This document shows positions 8,000 through 15,590 of a stretch of DNA of 64,000 bases, piece after piece. The translations under genes were made by a program, and so were the position numbers. Source of the stretch: CAZKWG01 sp964615375 (GTDB lineage Bacteria > Myxococcota_A > UBA796 > CAZKWG01); the NCBI GenBank assembly GCA_964615375.1, contig CAZTOW010000043.1, positions 1-64,000 of the forward strand, read 5' to 3'. Numbering within the stretch: the first letter of the stretch is position 1; each line of letters starts with the position of its first letter. The notes beneath the pieces were generated by a model, which saw nothing but the letters and a program-made list of their open reading frames with translations, was not told where the DNA came from and made no database searches.

Positions 8000-9138
8000 G
8001 GTGCGGCCCGCCTTACGATTGAAGGGAGATTGTCGAATGCCTCTGAATCGAAGCTCGTTGGCGAGATGGTCCAGTCATTGGAGCCCTCACGCGACATCCT
8101 GTAAGGCGCGTTCTCGATGTTCACCTTCAGGCAATCGGTGTTCAGGAGCGCTGCCCGGCTGTCCGCCGCCATCTGTACGCGACGCCAGGTCGCCTGCTGT
8201 GTAGGGTTGAGGCTGGAGAGCGAGACCTGGGCACCTGCCCTGCGGGCGGCGCCCACGTCGGAGGGGAGGGCCTCCCGCAGCGTCGAGGTGCGCGCAGATC
8301 CGTCTGTGCCGCTCAGCGCCCCGAGCATCGCGGACCCTGCCTGGCTTCCATGCTGGCCCCCGAGCCCCGACGCGCCAAAGCTAGCGCTCGGGGAGCCCCT
8401 GGCGGCACCGTCTGAGGTCGCGAGGGCGCCAATGGGCGGTGGGGACGAGGCCCCTGCCCCCATGAGCCCAGTCATGTCGAAGGTCATTGGGGAGCGGCGC
8501 TCGGCGCGCGAAGATTTCGGCGTCGCCGCCGTTCCAGCCCGCGCTTCAATGGGCGTTGTCGTGTGTACGCGCTTCGAGGGCGCGGGCGGCCGTGATGAGG
8601 CGGGAGGTGCCACCAGCACGACCTGACGCGCAAGGCGCCGCAGGGTCTGCTCCTCGGCTGGTGTCGGCGCGGACATGATCGGTGGCGTCGTCGTGTCAGG
8701 TGCTTCGGCGCGAGAGGAGGGCGGGTGCTCCTTCGCCCACATGAGCCCCAGCGCGACGAGGCCGGCGAGTAGTGCACCGCTCAGCCCGAGGATAGCCCTG
8801 CTGCGTTGGCGCTCGGTCCAAGGTGCGGGGAGGCGCGCCCAGCTCGGTGGCCGCACCGGGGTGAGGCTCAGGGTGATGGGGTGGCCCTGCCAGCTCAGCG
8901 CCACCGTCTCCCGAATCTGGCTCATCTTGAGCACGACGATTCCTTCGTCCAACAGCAGGCTGACCATTGCCTCGGGTCCGAAGCTGAGCGCCAGTACCTC
9001 GCCGTCGGACGGGGTGCGCAGCCCTAGCGCGAGAGAGAGCTGCCCGGCGCTCAGATCGTGCCCCCAGGGGACGAGCACCTGAGGGGGCAGGCGCTCATCT
9101 TCGCGCTGGATCAGCAGGGTCGGCCTCACCGTGTGCAT
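7987..9138 (-). CDS. single-pass membrane protein with N-terminal cytoplasmic domain, unknown
   Basis: A 383-residue protein. Residues 1-112 are a beta-rich domain without a signal peptide (TLLIQREDERLPPQVLVPWG, EVLALSFGPEAMVSLLL), ending in a basic TERQRSR. A transmembrane helix follows at about 117-133 (AILGLSGALLAGLVALGLMW), then a long Pro/Ala/Ser-rich spacer and a C-terminal domain with two Cys (LNTDCLKVNIENAPY and the final APCTS). The positive residues before the helix place the N-terminus in the cytoplasm and the C-terminal domain in the periplasm. This topology fits a signal-transmitting or anti-sigma-like protein, but no such domain is recognised. It starts 3 bases after the upstream gene ends and overlaps the downstream one by 13 bases. 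Confidence 0.65.
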   Translation of the reverse strand: MHTVRPTLLIQREDERLPPQVLVPWGHDLSAGQLSLALGLRTPSDGEVLALSFGPEAMVSLLLDEGIVVLKMSQIRETVALSWQGHPITLSLTPVRPPSWARLPAPWTERQRSRAILGLSGALLAGLVALGLMWAKEHPPSSRAEAPDTTTPPIMSAPTPAEEQTLRRLARQVVLVAPPASSRPPAPSKRVHTTTPIEARAGTAATPKSSRAERRSPMTFDMTGLMGAGASSPPPIGALATSDGAARGSPSASFGASGLGGQHGSQAGSAMLGALSGTDGSARTSTLREALPSDVGAARRAGAQVSLSSLNPTQQATWRRVQMAADSRAALLNTDCLKVNIENAPYRMSREGSNDWTISPTSFDSEAFDNLPSIVRRAAPCTS

Positions 9139-9141
9139 CGC

Positions 9142-10059
9142 TCAGTCACCGACGATCACGAGCCTTGCGTCACCTGGCTGCCCCAGATCCAGCTTCCAGC
9201 GGAGCTCATACTTGCTGGACTCGAGGCGGCGCATCTGCACCCGCGGCTCACCGCTCGCCCACTGGACCGATAGCGCGAGCTGGCTCATCGCTTCCAGGTC
9301 GACCGCTCGCTCATCCCACCGCTCGCCGAGCAGACCCCCACGCCCCACGCTGATCGTTGTCGCGACGGGCAGGTTCAGCTCAAGGCGCAAAGGCGCACGC
9401 GTGCAGTTGATCAAGAGGAGCTCTCCTGGGTCATCCAGTTTTGGCGTCCCGACGCTGGTCTGAGCGGGCCTGCGGGCTCGCTCCTTTTCGCCCATCTCGA
9501 AGCGATCGTTCGCCTCCCAGATAACGTAGAAGGCGCGCTCTTCTGCTTTCTCAAAGCCCTCGGGGTCGAACTCCGAAGGACCCTGACCGCCCAACATGCT
9601 CTCGGCCTCGGTGAGCGCCAGCTCGTACTCGCTCAACCAGCGCTGATAGGTGTTATTCCGCTCGGTGGCCTCAACGCGGGCGTCTGGCCCTGAGACAGCC
9701 GCCATCAGCAGCACGACCTGCTCGCGCTGGCTCTGAATCAGGGCCGCGATCTCTCCTGCGTCGCCACTCCCGGTCGACGCGTCGGCCAGGCGTCGGAGCG
9801 TCGGCGCCAGGTAATACCACTGGTGCATATCTCGGACAGGCAGAGCAACGGTCGTGCCCCCGACTGGCGCGCCGTCGCTGGACTGGTCGACCAGGGCCCC
9901 TGAGATCCACCGCGCATCAGGATTGCGCTCCTCCGCGCGGCAGGACTCTCGGGTCACGGCGGCGGCCGGATCCGCCGCGCGCGCGTTCGCGCAGAGGGAG
10001 AGCGCCAGCAGCAGGCCAGCGCTCAACTCGTGATGCCAGGGCATCATGCGGGGCTTCAT
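9142..10059 (-). CDS. exported protein of unknown function
   Basis: A 305-residue protein with a Sec signal (hydrophobic LSAGLLLALSLCANARA, cleavage around residues 27-29). The mature chain has a helical middle part (ALIQSQREQVVLLMAAV, TYQRWLSEYELALTEAESML) and a C-terminal beta domain (ELLLINCTRAPLRLELNLPV, ELRWKLDLGQPGDARLVIVG). Two Cys (in VTRESCRAEE and INCTRAP) could pair. The start has a textbook GGAGG seven bases upstream. It lies 34 bases after the acyltransferase gene and 3 bases before the next gene in the same operon. No family is recognised; a periplasmic component is likely. Confidence 0.65.
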   Translation of the reverse strand: MKPRMMPWHHELSAGLLLALSLCANARAADPAAAVTRESCRAEERNPDARWISGALVDQSSDGAPVGGTTVALPVRDMHQWYYLAPTLRRLADASTGSGDAGEIAALIQSQREQVVLLMAAVSGPDARVEATERNNTYQRWLSEYELALTEAESMLGGQGPSEFDPEGFEKAEERAFYVIWEANDRFEMGEKERARRPAQTSVGTPKLDDPGELLLINCTRAPLRLELNLPVATTISVGRGGLLGERWDERAVDLEAMSQLALSVQWASGEPRVQMRRLESSKYELRWKLDLGQPGDARLVIVGD

Positions 10060-10093
10060 CGGGTACCTCCACCTTATATGTGCGCGACGAGGC

Positions 10094-11314
10094 TCATCCG
10101 TCGGACGCCGACGTGATTTTCTTTCCGGCGCGTTTGGAAGAGTCCAGGCGGGCGGCGTGTGGCAGGAGCCAGCGCGACAGAAGTGCCAGCAGGCCCCGCG
10201 CGACTAGCCCCCGCGGGGTGGCCGGGAGCAAGCTGGCGGTGTGTACGGCGGTCAGGGCCGCTCCGCGACGCGTCTTCGCGGTAGAGCTGCCGATCCCCAG
10301 CCACAGCTCCCGCACTCCCACGCGCCCGAGGCACCCGTAGGCTTCCCCACAGAGCAACCAGAAGTAGTCTGCGGCGGGGCTGCGGGGCTGACACACGATC
10401 TTGTAGAGCCAGGCGCGCTCCCCGCGAACCAGGAGCACCCGAAGGCCCCGCACATGATCAACCTCGTCGACCACGACCTGCACGTCGACGTGTTCGCGCG
10501 ACGCGAGGCACATCACGAGCTGACGGCTGAAGGGTGGGTCGGCGCCGACGTGCCTGGATGCGAAGGACCTCCAGAGGCGCTCCACCGCCTCCCCATCGCT
10601 CGCGCGAAATGGCCGCATCGTGCGCGCGGCCTCGAAGCGCCGACGGTCCAGAGTGATCCTTCGTCGAACCCGAGCGTTCACGTCGGCGGACTGAGCGTCG
10701 AGGCCCGACGCGCCCAGGCTGACTCGCGCCTCATAGAAGGTGGGAGACGTAGGGATGCCTGCGCCCGCACAGAGCTCCGCGAGGGTGGAACCGGGGGGAA
10801 TCAGTGGGAGTGTAAGCCAGAGGCGGTGCTCCTGTGCGTGACGGCGGAGCGCAGACAACAGCTCCTCTCCCGCTCGTCGCGCGCCCCCCTTCACCAGGAG
10901 GACAGAGCGAGGAAGGCCAGGCCAGAGACCGACAATCGCCAGGTCGGGGCCTATGAGGCTCGCAGTTAGAGCCCCCAAGGACCTGCTCCAGGCGCGCAGG
11001 GTCTCGTTCTGGGTGGCGACCTGTATGATCGCGTCGAAGGGTGCGCACCAGAACAAGATTCTTGGATACCAATATTCAGCTCCCGTACCCCTGAGCTCCA
11101 GCAGCGGGAGCGCGGCGCTCATGCGCCCATCGCTCACCCAGACGGCGACACCCACGCGGGCTGAGCCGTCCGCCGAGAGTCTCCCGGGATCGCTGGCAAA
11201 GAGCTCCAGCCACCCGACATCCAGAGCCGGGTGATCGTCGTCAAGGGGGCGAAGCGGCACGTCCTCGCGCCGCATCCGCAGGACGAACTCAGCGACGTCG
11301 AGCCACTCAAGCAT
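10094..11314 (-). CDS. GNAT/FemAB-like acyltransferase
   Basis: A 406-residue cytoplasmic protein resembling the double-GNAT 'CelD/BioF2/FemAB-like' acyltransferases. The C-terminal half shows FRASDGEAVERLWRSFASRH, a central strand block (VDVQVVVDEVDHVRGLRVLL), WLYKIVCQPRS and the closing motif LWLGIGSSTAKTRRGA, in which the Lys/Arg-Gly ending is typical of this fold. Such enzymes transfer acyl or aminoacyl groups to amines of peptides, lipids or cell-wall precursors. It starts at 11314, 8 bases inside the upstream aminotransferase gene (translational coupling), so it probably acts on a product of the aminotransferase and radical SAM enzymes. The N-terminal half is divergent. The substrate cannot be told from sequence. 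Confidence 0.6.
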   Translation of the reverse strand: MLEWLDVAEFVLRMRREDVPLRPLDDDHPALDVGWLELFASDPGRLSADGSARVGVAVWVSDGRMSAALPLLELRGTGAEYWYPRILFWCAPFDAIIQVATQNETLRAWSRSLGALTASLIGPDLAIVGLWPGLPRSVLLVKGGARRAGEELLSALRRHAQEHRLWLTLPLIPPGSTLAELCAGAGIPTSPTFYEARVSLGASGLDAQSADVNARVRRRITLDRRRFEAARTMRPFRASDGEAVERLWRSFASRHVGADPPFSRQLVMCLASREHVDVQVVVDEVDHVRGLRVLLVRGERAWLYKIVCQPRSPAADYFWLLCGEAYGCLGRVGVRELWLGIGSSTAKTRRGAALTAVHTASLLPATPRGLVARGLLALLSRWLLPHAARLDSSKRAGKKITSASDG

Positions 11315-12443
11315 TCGCGGTCCGCGACCAGGGGTACACGAGTCGCTCTCGCTCGAGCCCCTCGGCCAGCTCGGCCAGCGCAATCTGCGCGCCCTGCAGC
11401 CCGACGCGCACGCGGCCGGGGGCACCGTAGAGCTCCCCTGGTGAGACCAGGACGTTCATGCTCTCCCGAATGCGCCGCGCGATGAGCACCCCCGAACCGC
11501 TCGCGGCACGCACCCAGACAAAGGGCATGGCCCCAGACGCCGAGGGGTGGAGCAGCCCCCGGCGGGCGAAGGGCTCGGATCTCTCCTGGTGCGCGCGGGC
11601 CTGACTCGCGCTCCAGGACGCGAGCTCCGGCAGCGTATGTCCCACCCACCGGATCGCCCAGGGTGCGGGGAGGCTCAGCGCCTGTAGCGCCGCGACGCGA
11701 GCGCGCCACGGTTGAACGCCCCGTCGGGGAGAGATGATCCAGCCCAGGCGAAGCCCTGGGAGCCCAAAAGCCTTCGACGCGCTCTCCAGGATCAGGACGT
11801 TCGGATGTCGGAGAGAAAGCCCCGCCAACGACGCTCCATAGCCTCGAATTCCGTCCGAGTAGACGGCGTCGATGACCGCCAGGCAGCCGCGCGGCCGCAT
11901 CCGCAGCAGCGCGTCAAGCGCGTCCACAGAGAACACCCAACCGCTGGGGTTGTGTGGCGTGTTGATCAGCAGCAGGCGCGCCCCCATGAGGCTATGCCGA
12001 GCACGAAGTCCAGGATCCTCGAGCGCAGAGATGGGAACACGCCGCAGCCCGGCACTCGCAGCCCCGCACAAAAGCGCGTATCCCGGAAAGCAGGGGCCTG
12101 CGGTGACAACACGCGAGGGCGCCTCCGACAGGAGCAGCGCGCGCAGACCGTCAAGGGCTCCCGCCACTGGCGTGACCGAGAGCTCGGCCGCTGTCGCGAC
12201 AGGCAGGCGAGCCAGCACGGCCTGAGTGAGCGCCTCCACCAGCTCCGGCGCCTCATAGCGCCGGAGATCCTCCCTCTGTGGCGCGCAGGCTCCAGGCCAG
12301 GGATCGGGGGTCGCGCCACTGAGATCCAATGGTGAGTCCGCCCCCGTGCGTCGCCCGTCCAACCCAGGCAGCGCCCAGCGCGCGACCGCGGCCATGCCCA
12401 TCGTGGCGAGCGCGCTGAGTGATCGGGGGCTCAGGAGGCTCAC
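11307..12443 (-). CDS. PLP-dependent class I/II aminotransferase (HisC/CobD-like)
   Basis: A 378-residue enzyme with the fold-type I signature. INTPHNPSGWVF (the Asn contacting PLP) is followed by VIDAVYSDG (Asp contacting the ring nitrogen) and ESASKAFGLPGLRLGW, which carries the Schiff-base Lys at about residue 224. This spacing and wording resemble histidinol-phosphate aminotransferase and CobD decarboxylase. A biosynthetic hisC is unlikely because no histidine genes are nearby. The start is GTG at 12443, overlapping the stop of the radical SAM gene as GTGA. The gene is sandwiched between radical SAM and acyltransferase genes, so it probably belongs to a small-molecule or amino-acid modification step within the operon. 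Confidence 0.85.
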   Translation of the reverse strand: MSLLSPRSLSALATMGMAAVARWALPGLDGRRTGADSPLDLSGATPDPWPGACAPQREDLRRYEAPELVEALTQAVLARLPVATAAELSVTPVAGALDGLRALLLSEAPSRVVTAGPCFPGYALLCGAASAGLRRVPISALEDPGLRARHSLMGARLLLINTPHNPSGWVFSVDALDALLRMRPRGCLAVIDAVYSDGIRGYGASLAGLSLRHPNVLILESASKAFGLPGLRLGWIISPRRGVQPWRARVAALQALSLPAPWAIRWVGHTLPELASWSASQARAHQERSEPFARRGLLHPSASGAMPFVWVRAASGSGVLIARRIRESMNVLVSPGELYGAPGRVRVGLQGAQIALAELAEGLERERLVYPWSRTANA

Positions 12444-13573
12444 GGCACGACACCGCGCTGACGAGCCTCGGTTCGCTCGAGGTTTAACGTGCAGAACTTG
12501 TTGACCTGGCCGTCGGCCATATACAGCGTGGAGCAGCGGGCCTGGTCCTCTCCCCCTCGCTCCGTCGGCCAGAGGCGGAGGGCGACCCGGAGGCAGCGAC
12601 CTAGAGAGCCCAGCGCGCCGGGCGCGGGCATGCCCTTCCACTTCGCGCCGAGGTGGTGAACTGTGCTCCTCGCTCCAAGCGTGAGCGCAGAGTAGAGCGC
12701 ATATCCGGCGCGGCTCCGCATGGCGCGCGCGACGGGTCCCACGCGACCTGTCCAACGGCCTAACGGCGCCCAGCCGTCTTCGGAGGGGAGGAGGTGGAAG
12801 TTGAGCGAGCATCGGCGGGGGAGCAGGTGAGCGGCGCCGAGATCGCGGTAGTATGTGTCCCGCAAGGCGATCTCCGAGAGGACATCCTGCTCGTCCAGCC
12901 CAAGCGCGTCGCAGAGTCCGGCGAGCAGGTCGTCCATCGTCATCGGCGGGTGGATGAGGTGTCGCCCGACCGGTGTGGACGCGCGCAGCCGCAGCTCGAT
13001 GACGCCGGGATACCGGGATCTGGCCAATCCGGCAAGCTGACGCAGCGCCTCCCGGTCGTCGTTGAGGCCGGGCACCAGGGTCGCGCTCAGGCTCACGCGC
13101 AGCCCGGCCTCCGTCGCACGGTCCAGCGCGGCCAGCTTCTGATCGAGCCGAACCCCACCTGAGGTCTGCCTCAGCGTGCGCTCGGAGAGCGCGTCCAGGT
13201 TCAGCAGCACGGCGGTGAGCCCAGCTCGCGCCAGGGCGCTCGCCAGGCCCGGCCGCCCGAGGCGTCGCCCGTTGGTCGCCAGCACGACGTGGTTGTGGGC
13301 CGCCGCAACCTGCACCAGCTGAGGCAGCTCAGGGTGGAGCGTGGGCTCCATCCCCGCGAGCACGACGGTGCGCCCCCGCACCGCCGCCAACATGGCCCGC
13401 AACGCATCCACTGGCAGATGGACCGGGCCTGTGTGCGTCGCGTCTGCCTCGTAGCAACGCACACAATTCGCGTCGCAGGCGTCCGTTACCTTCACCACGA
13501 CCCGGGTGACAGGATCCTGGCCCGGCCTCATGGGGTGGGCCCTCACGCGACTATCGAGCGTCTTGCTCAGCAT
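12440..13573 (-). CDS. radical SAM protein with MoaA/SPASM-like architecture
   Basis: A 377-residue enzyme. KVTDACDANCVRCYEAD contains the CX3CX2C cluster motif (Cys33, Cys37, Cys40) that holds the 4Fe-4S cluster and binds S-adenosylmethionine. The barrel then shows VVLAGMEPTLHPELPQLV (the GGEP-like SAM motif in the form AGMEP), VVLATNGRR and LSATLVPGLND. The C-terminal part has further Cys (RRCSLNF, GRCLRV, ARCSTLY, NKFCTLN), so an auxiliary cluster is plausible. Members modify peptides, cofactors or metabolites by radical chemistry. It starts 7 bases inside the exosortase gene and ends in the aminotransferase start codon. The context suggests it modifies the sorted lipoprotein or builds a ligand attached to it; this is inference. 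Confidence 0.85.
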   Translation of the reverse strand: MLSKTLDSRVRAHPMRPGQDPVTRVVVKVTDACDANCVRCYEADATHTGPVHLPVDALRAMLAAVRGRTVVLAGMEPTLHPELPQLVQVAAAHNHVVLATNGRRLGRPGLASALARAGLTAVLLNLDALSERTLRQTSGGVRLDQKLAALDRATEAGLRVSLSATLVPGLNDDREALRQLAGLARSRYPGVIELRLRASTPVGRHLIHPPMTMDDLLAGLCDALGLDEQDVLSEIALRDTYYRDLGAAHLLPRRCSLNFHLLPSEDGWAPLGRWTGRVGPVARAMRSRAGYALYSALTLGARSTVHHLGAKWKGMPAPGALGSLGRCLRVALRLWPTERGGEDQARCSTLYMADGQVNKFCTLNLERTEARQRGVVP

Positions 13574-14094
13574 GCCTCACCCTCGCCTCGATGGACGCGC
13601 TCCTCACGCCACCTCCAGTAGATCAACGCCGCGCCGATGACGGGTAGCCTCCAGAGCCACTCGTGGGCGAGGTCGAACCACATCCGCGACGGGCCGCGCT
13701 CCATGAGCCAGAGAAGGTGCGCGAGGCGCACCGCATTGTAGGCAAAGAGCAGCGCGCAACCCAGAAGCAGCGGGACGAGCGCACGCCAGGGCCGACGGGC
13801 GTGCCGGACGGCGAGGACGGCGATGAGGATCGCGAGGCCGCGCAGCGGCGAGCAGGTCCCGTCGACGTAGAGGCTCACCTGGGCGGTCCGTAGCACATGG
13901 GGGTCGAAGCTCGGCCACGGCGACATCCCACACCATTCCGCGACCTGGCGCGCCATCGAAGCTGAGATCACGCCGAGCGCGCTGCCGAACGCCGTGCGCG
14001 CGAGCCCGTCTGCTGCGTTCAGGAGCAGCGTCAGGAGCAACGTGATCGCCCCGATCCGGATGCCGGCCTGCCGAAGCTGCGGCCAGCGCGTCAC
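13567..14094 (-). CDS. exosortase/archaeosortase-family transpeptidase
   Basis: A 175-residue polytopic membrane protein with hydrophobic segments at about 11-28, 84-98, 104-122 and 147-161. The family triad is visible: Cys81 in VDGTCSPLRGL, Arg123 in the NxxR motif YNAVRLAHLL, and His144 in DLAHEWLW. In this family, the Cys attacks a C-terminal sorting motif just outside the membrane and the protein is transferred to another acceptor. It is shorter than most full exosortases, similar to the compact variants. The GTG start at 14094 overlaps the stop of the DCDD lipoprotein gene as GTGA. That lipoprotein ends in a sorting-type tail, so the pair looks like a dedicated enzyme and substrate. Confidence 0.8.
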   Translation of the reverse strand: MTRWPQLRQAGIRIGAITLLLTLLLNAADGLARTAFGSALGVISASMARQVAEWCGMSPWPSFDPHVLRTAQVSLYVDGTCSPLRGLAILIAVLAVRHARRPWRALVPLLLGCALLFAYNAVRLAHLLWLMERGPSRMWFDLAHEWLWRLPVIGAALIYWRWREERVHRGEGEAC

Positions 14095-15590
14095 GGCTGC
14101 CTCCCAGCGCCCACGCGTGAGGTCGAGGCCAGGGCCAGCCCCAGGGCCACGACGAGCCCGAGCACCGAGGGGCGCTCATCGCTGAACGGTACACAGGTGT
14201 AGACCTCCGGATTCAGATCGTCATCCGTCTCAATGATACCGTCGCCGTCATTGTCCGCGATCGTCACCCCGGCGTTGCACTGGTTCGCGATCTCTCGCAT
14301 CACCCAATAGCAGCCGCTTCGCAGGGAGGTGCCCTCTTCGCACGCCCCATCTTCGAGAGGCTGACACAGCTCCGCCATCGAGGTGCACTGGTCGTCGAAC
14401 AGGCCGACAAGACCTTCTTCTTCGTTGCACATGTTGTCGATGGAGTCCTCCCAGCAGTCCGGGTACGCCTCCACCGACACCAGAATCTCGTCCAGCTCCT
14501 CGTCGGGGATGGTGTCGCTGCACCCATAGGCGTCACAAGAGGTCAACCGCTCGACCATGTCTCTTGCCGCCGCTACCGACGACGTATAGCCCGTGCAGAT
14601 GCTGAAGGTCTCCGGCTCGCAGACATAGGCGTCGTCCGTCCGTGCGCTCTCACCGGCGTCGCACTGGGAGAGGTAGCCACACTCGCAGGTCACCACCTCG
14701 GCCGCGCAGCAGGCCGAGTACGATGCCGGCGCCGTCGTCGCGTCACAGTCGTTGTCCTGGTCGTCCAGGCAGGTCTCCTCGGCCGTCGGGTACTCCGTCG
14801 GGTCGGCGTCATCGCAATCGCCGCTGGTGGTGACGTGACCTTCGGAGGGAGCTTCACAAGCGTCGGTGGCCGCGCTAGCGTCGCCCCATGTGTCCCCGTC
14901 GACGTCGGCGTACCAGGTCACCGCGACGGTGATCGTCGGGTCGTCGTCGTCGCAATCGTCATCGTTGGCGACCCAGCCATCGGGCTGATGACAGCTCTTT
15001 GTCGTTGAGCCAGCATTGCCAAAGTCATCGCCGTCCGCATCTTCGTACCAGTCCTGTGGATCCCAAACTGTCGGATCCTCGTCGTCGCAGTCATCGGACT
15101 CCTCCGCGGTGCCTGCGGGCTGATCGCAGGCGTCAATTCGATTGTCACTGTTCCCATGCCCGTCGTCGTCTGCGTCTACGAACCAGGTCCCGCTGAACTC
15201 TCCGACCCTGGTGTCGTCGCAGTCATCGTCGTTCCGCACCAAGTTACACTTGTGTTCACCAGACTCGTCACAGACTACCAGATCCAGCTCGTTGCAGGCC
15301 ATGGTCGCGCAGTCGGGATTGCCACTTCCATCTTCGTCACAATCCGCGTACATCTCGACCTTTTCGTCGATCTCCTCGTCACAGTCGTTGTCGATGCCGT
15401 CTCCGCAGGCCTCGGCGACCTCTGGACCTACCGAGCTCGCCTCGTCGTCGCAGTCTCCCTCCGCGACACTGATACCGTCGCCGTCCAGATCCTTGTTGCT
15501 TAGGGACCAGTCGCAGGAGAGGAGGGCAAGCAGGCCCCACGTCGCCCAGCGTAGCCCAGGAGGTGACCTGGATGTCTTCATCATCCTCAT
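14091..15590 (-). CDS. DCDD-repeat lipoprotein with C-terminal sorting-type tail
   Basis: A 499-residue protein. The N-terminus MRMMKTSRS is followed by LRWATWGLLALLSC, a lipobox with Cys26. Residues about 35-265 hold at least six putative metal-binding repeats of the form DxDGDxxG...C...GDCDDxDP, common in secreted proteins of complex Gram-negatives. A Cys-rich domain follows. The end is VYTCVPFSDERPSVLGLVVALGLA, then a short Arg-containing tail: a short motif, one transmembrane helix and positive residues, as in PEP-CTERM-like signals. The start at 15590 gives an ATGA overlap with the caspase gene, the pattern used throughout this operon; an ATG three codons earlier is possible. It is very probably the substrate of the adjacent exosortase. 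A lipobox together with a C-terminal sorting tail is unusual. Confidence 0.75.
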   Translation of the reverse strand: MRMMKTSRSPPGLRWATWGLLALLSCDWSLSNKDLDGDGISVAEGDCDDEASSVGPEVAEACGDGIDNDCDEEIDEKVEMYADCDEDGSGNPDCATMACNELDLVVCDESGEHKCNLVRNDDDCDDTRVGEFSGTWFVDADDDGHGNSDNRIDACDQPAGTAEESDDCDDEDPTVWDPQDWYEDADGDDFGNAGSTTKSCHQPDGWVANDDDCDDDDPTITVAVTWYADVDGDTWGDASAATDACEAPSEGHVTTSGDCDDADPTEYPTAEETCLDDQDNDCDATTAPASYSACCAAEVVTCECGYLSQCDAGESARTDDAYVCEPETFSICTGYTSSVAAARDMVERLTSCDAYGCSDTIPDEELDEILVSVEAYPDCWEDSIDNMCNEEEGLVGLFDDQCTSMAELCQPLEDGACEEGTSLRSGCYWVMREIANQCNAGVTIADNDGDGIIETDDDLNPEVYTCVPFSDERPSVLGLVVALGLALASTSRVGAGRQP

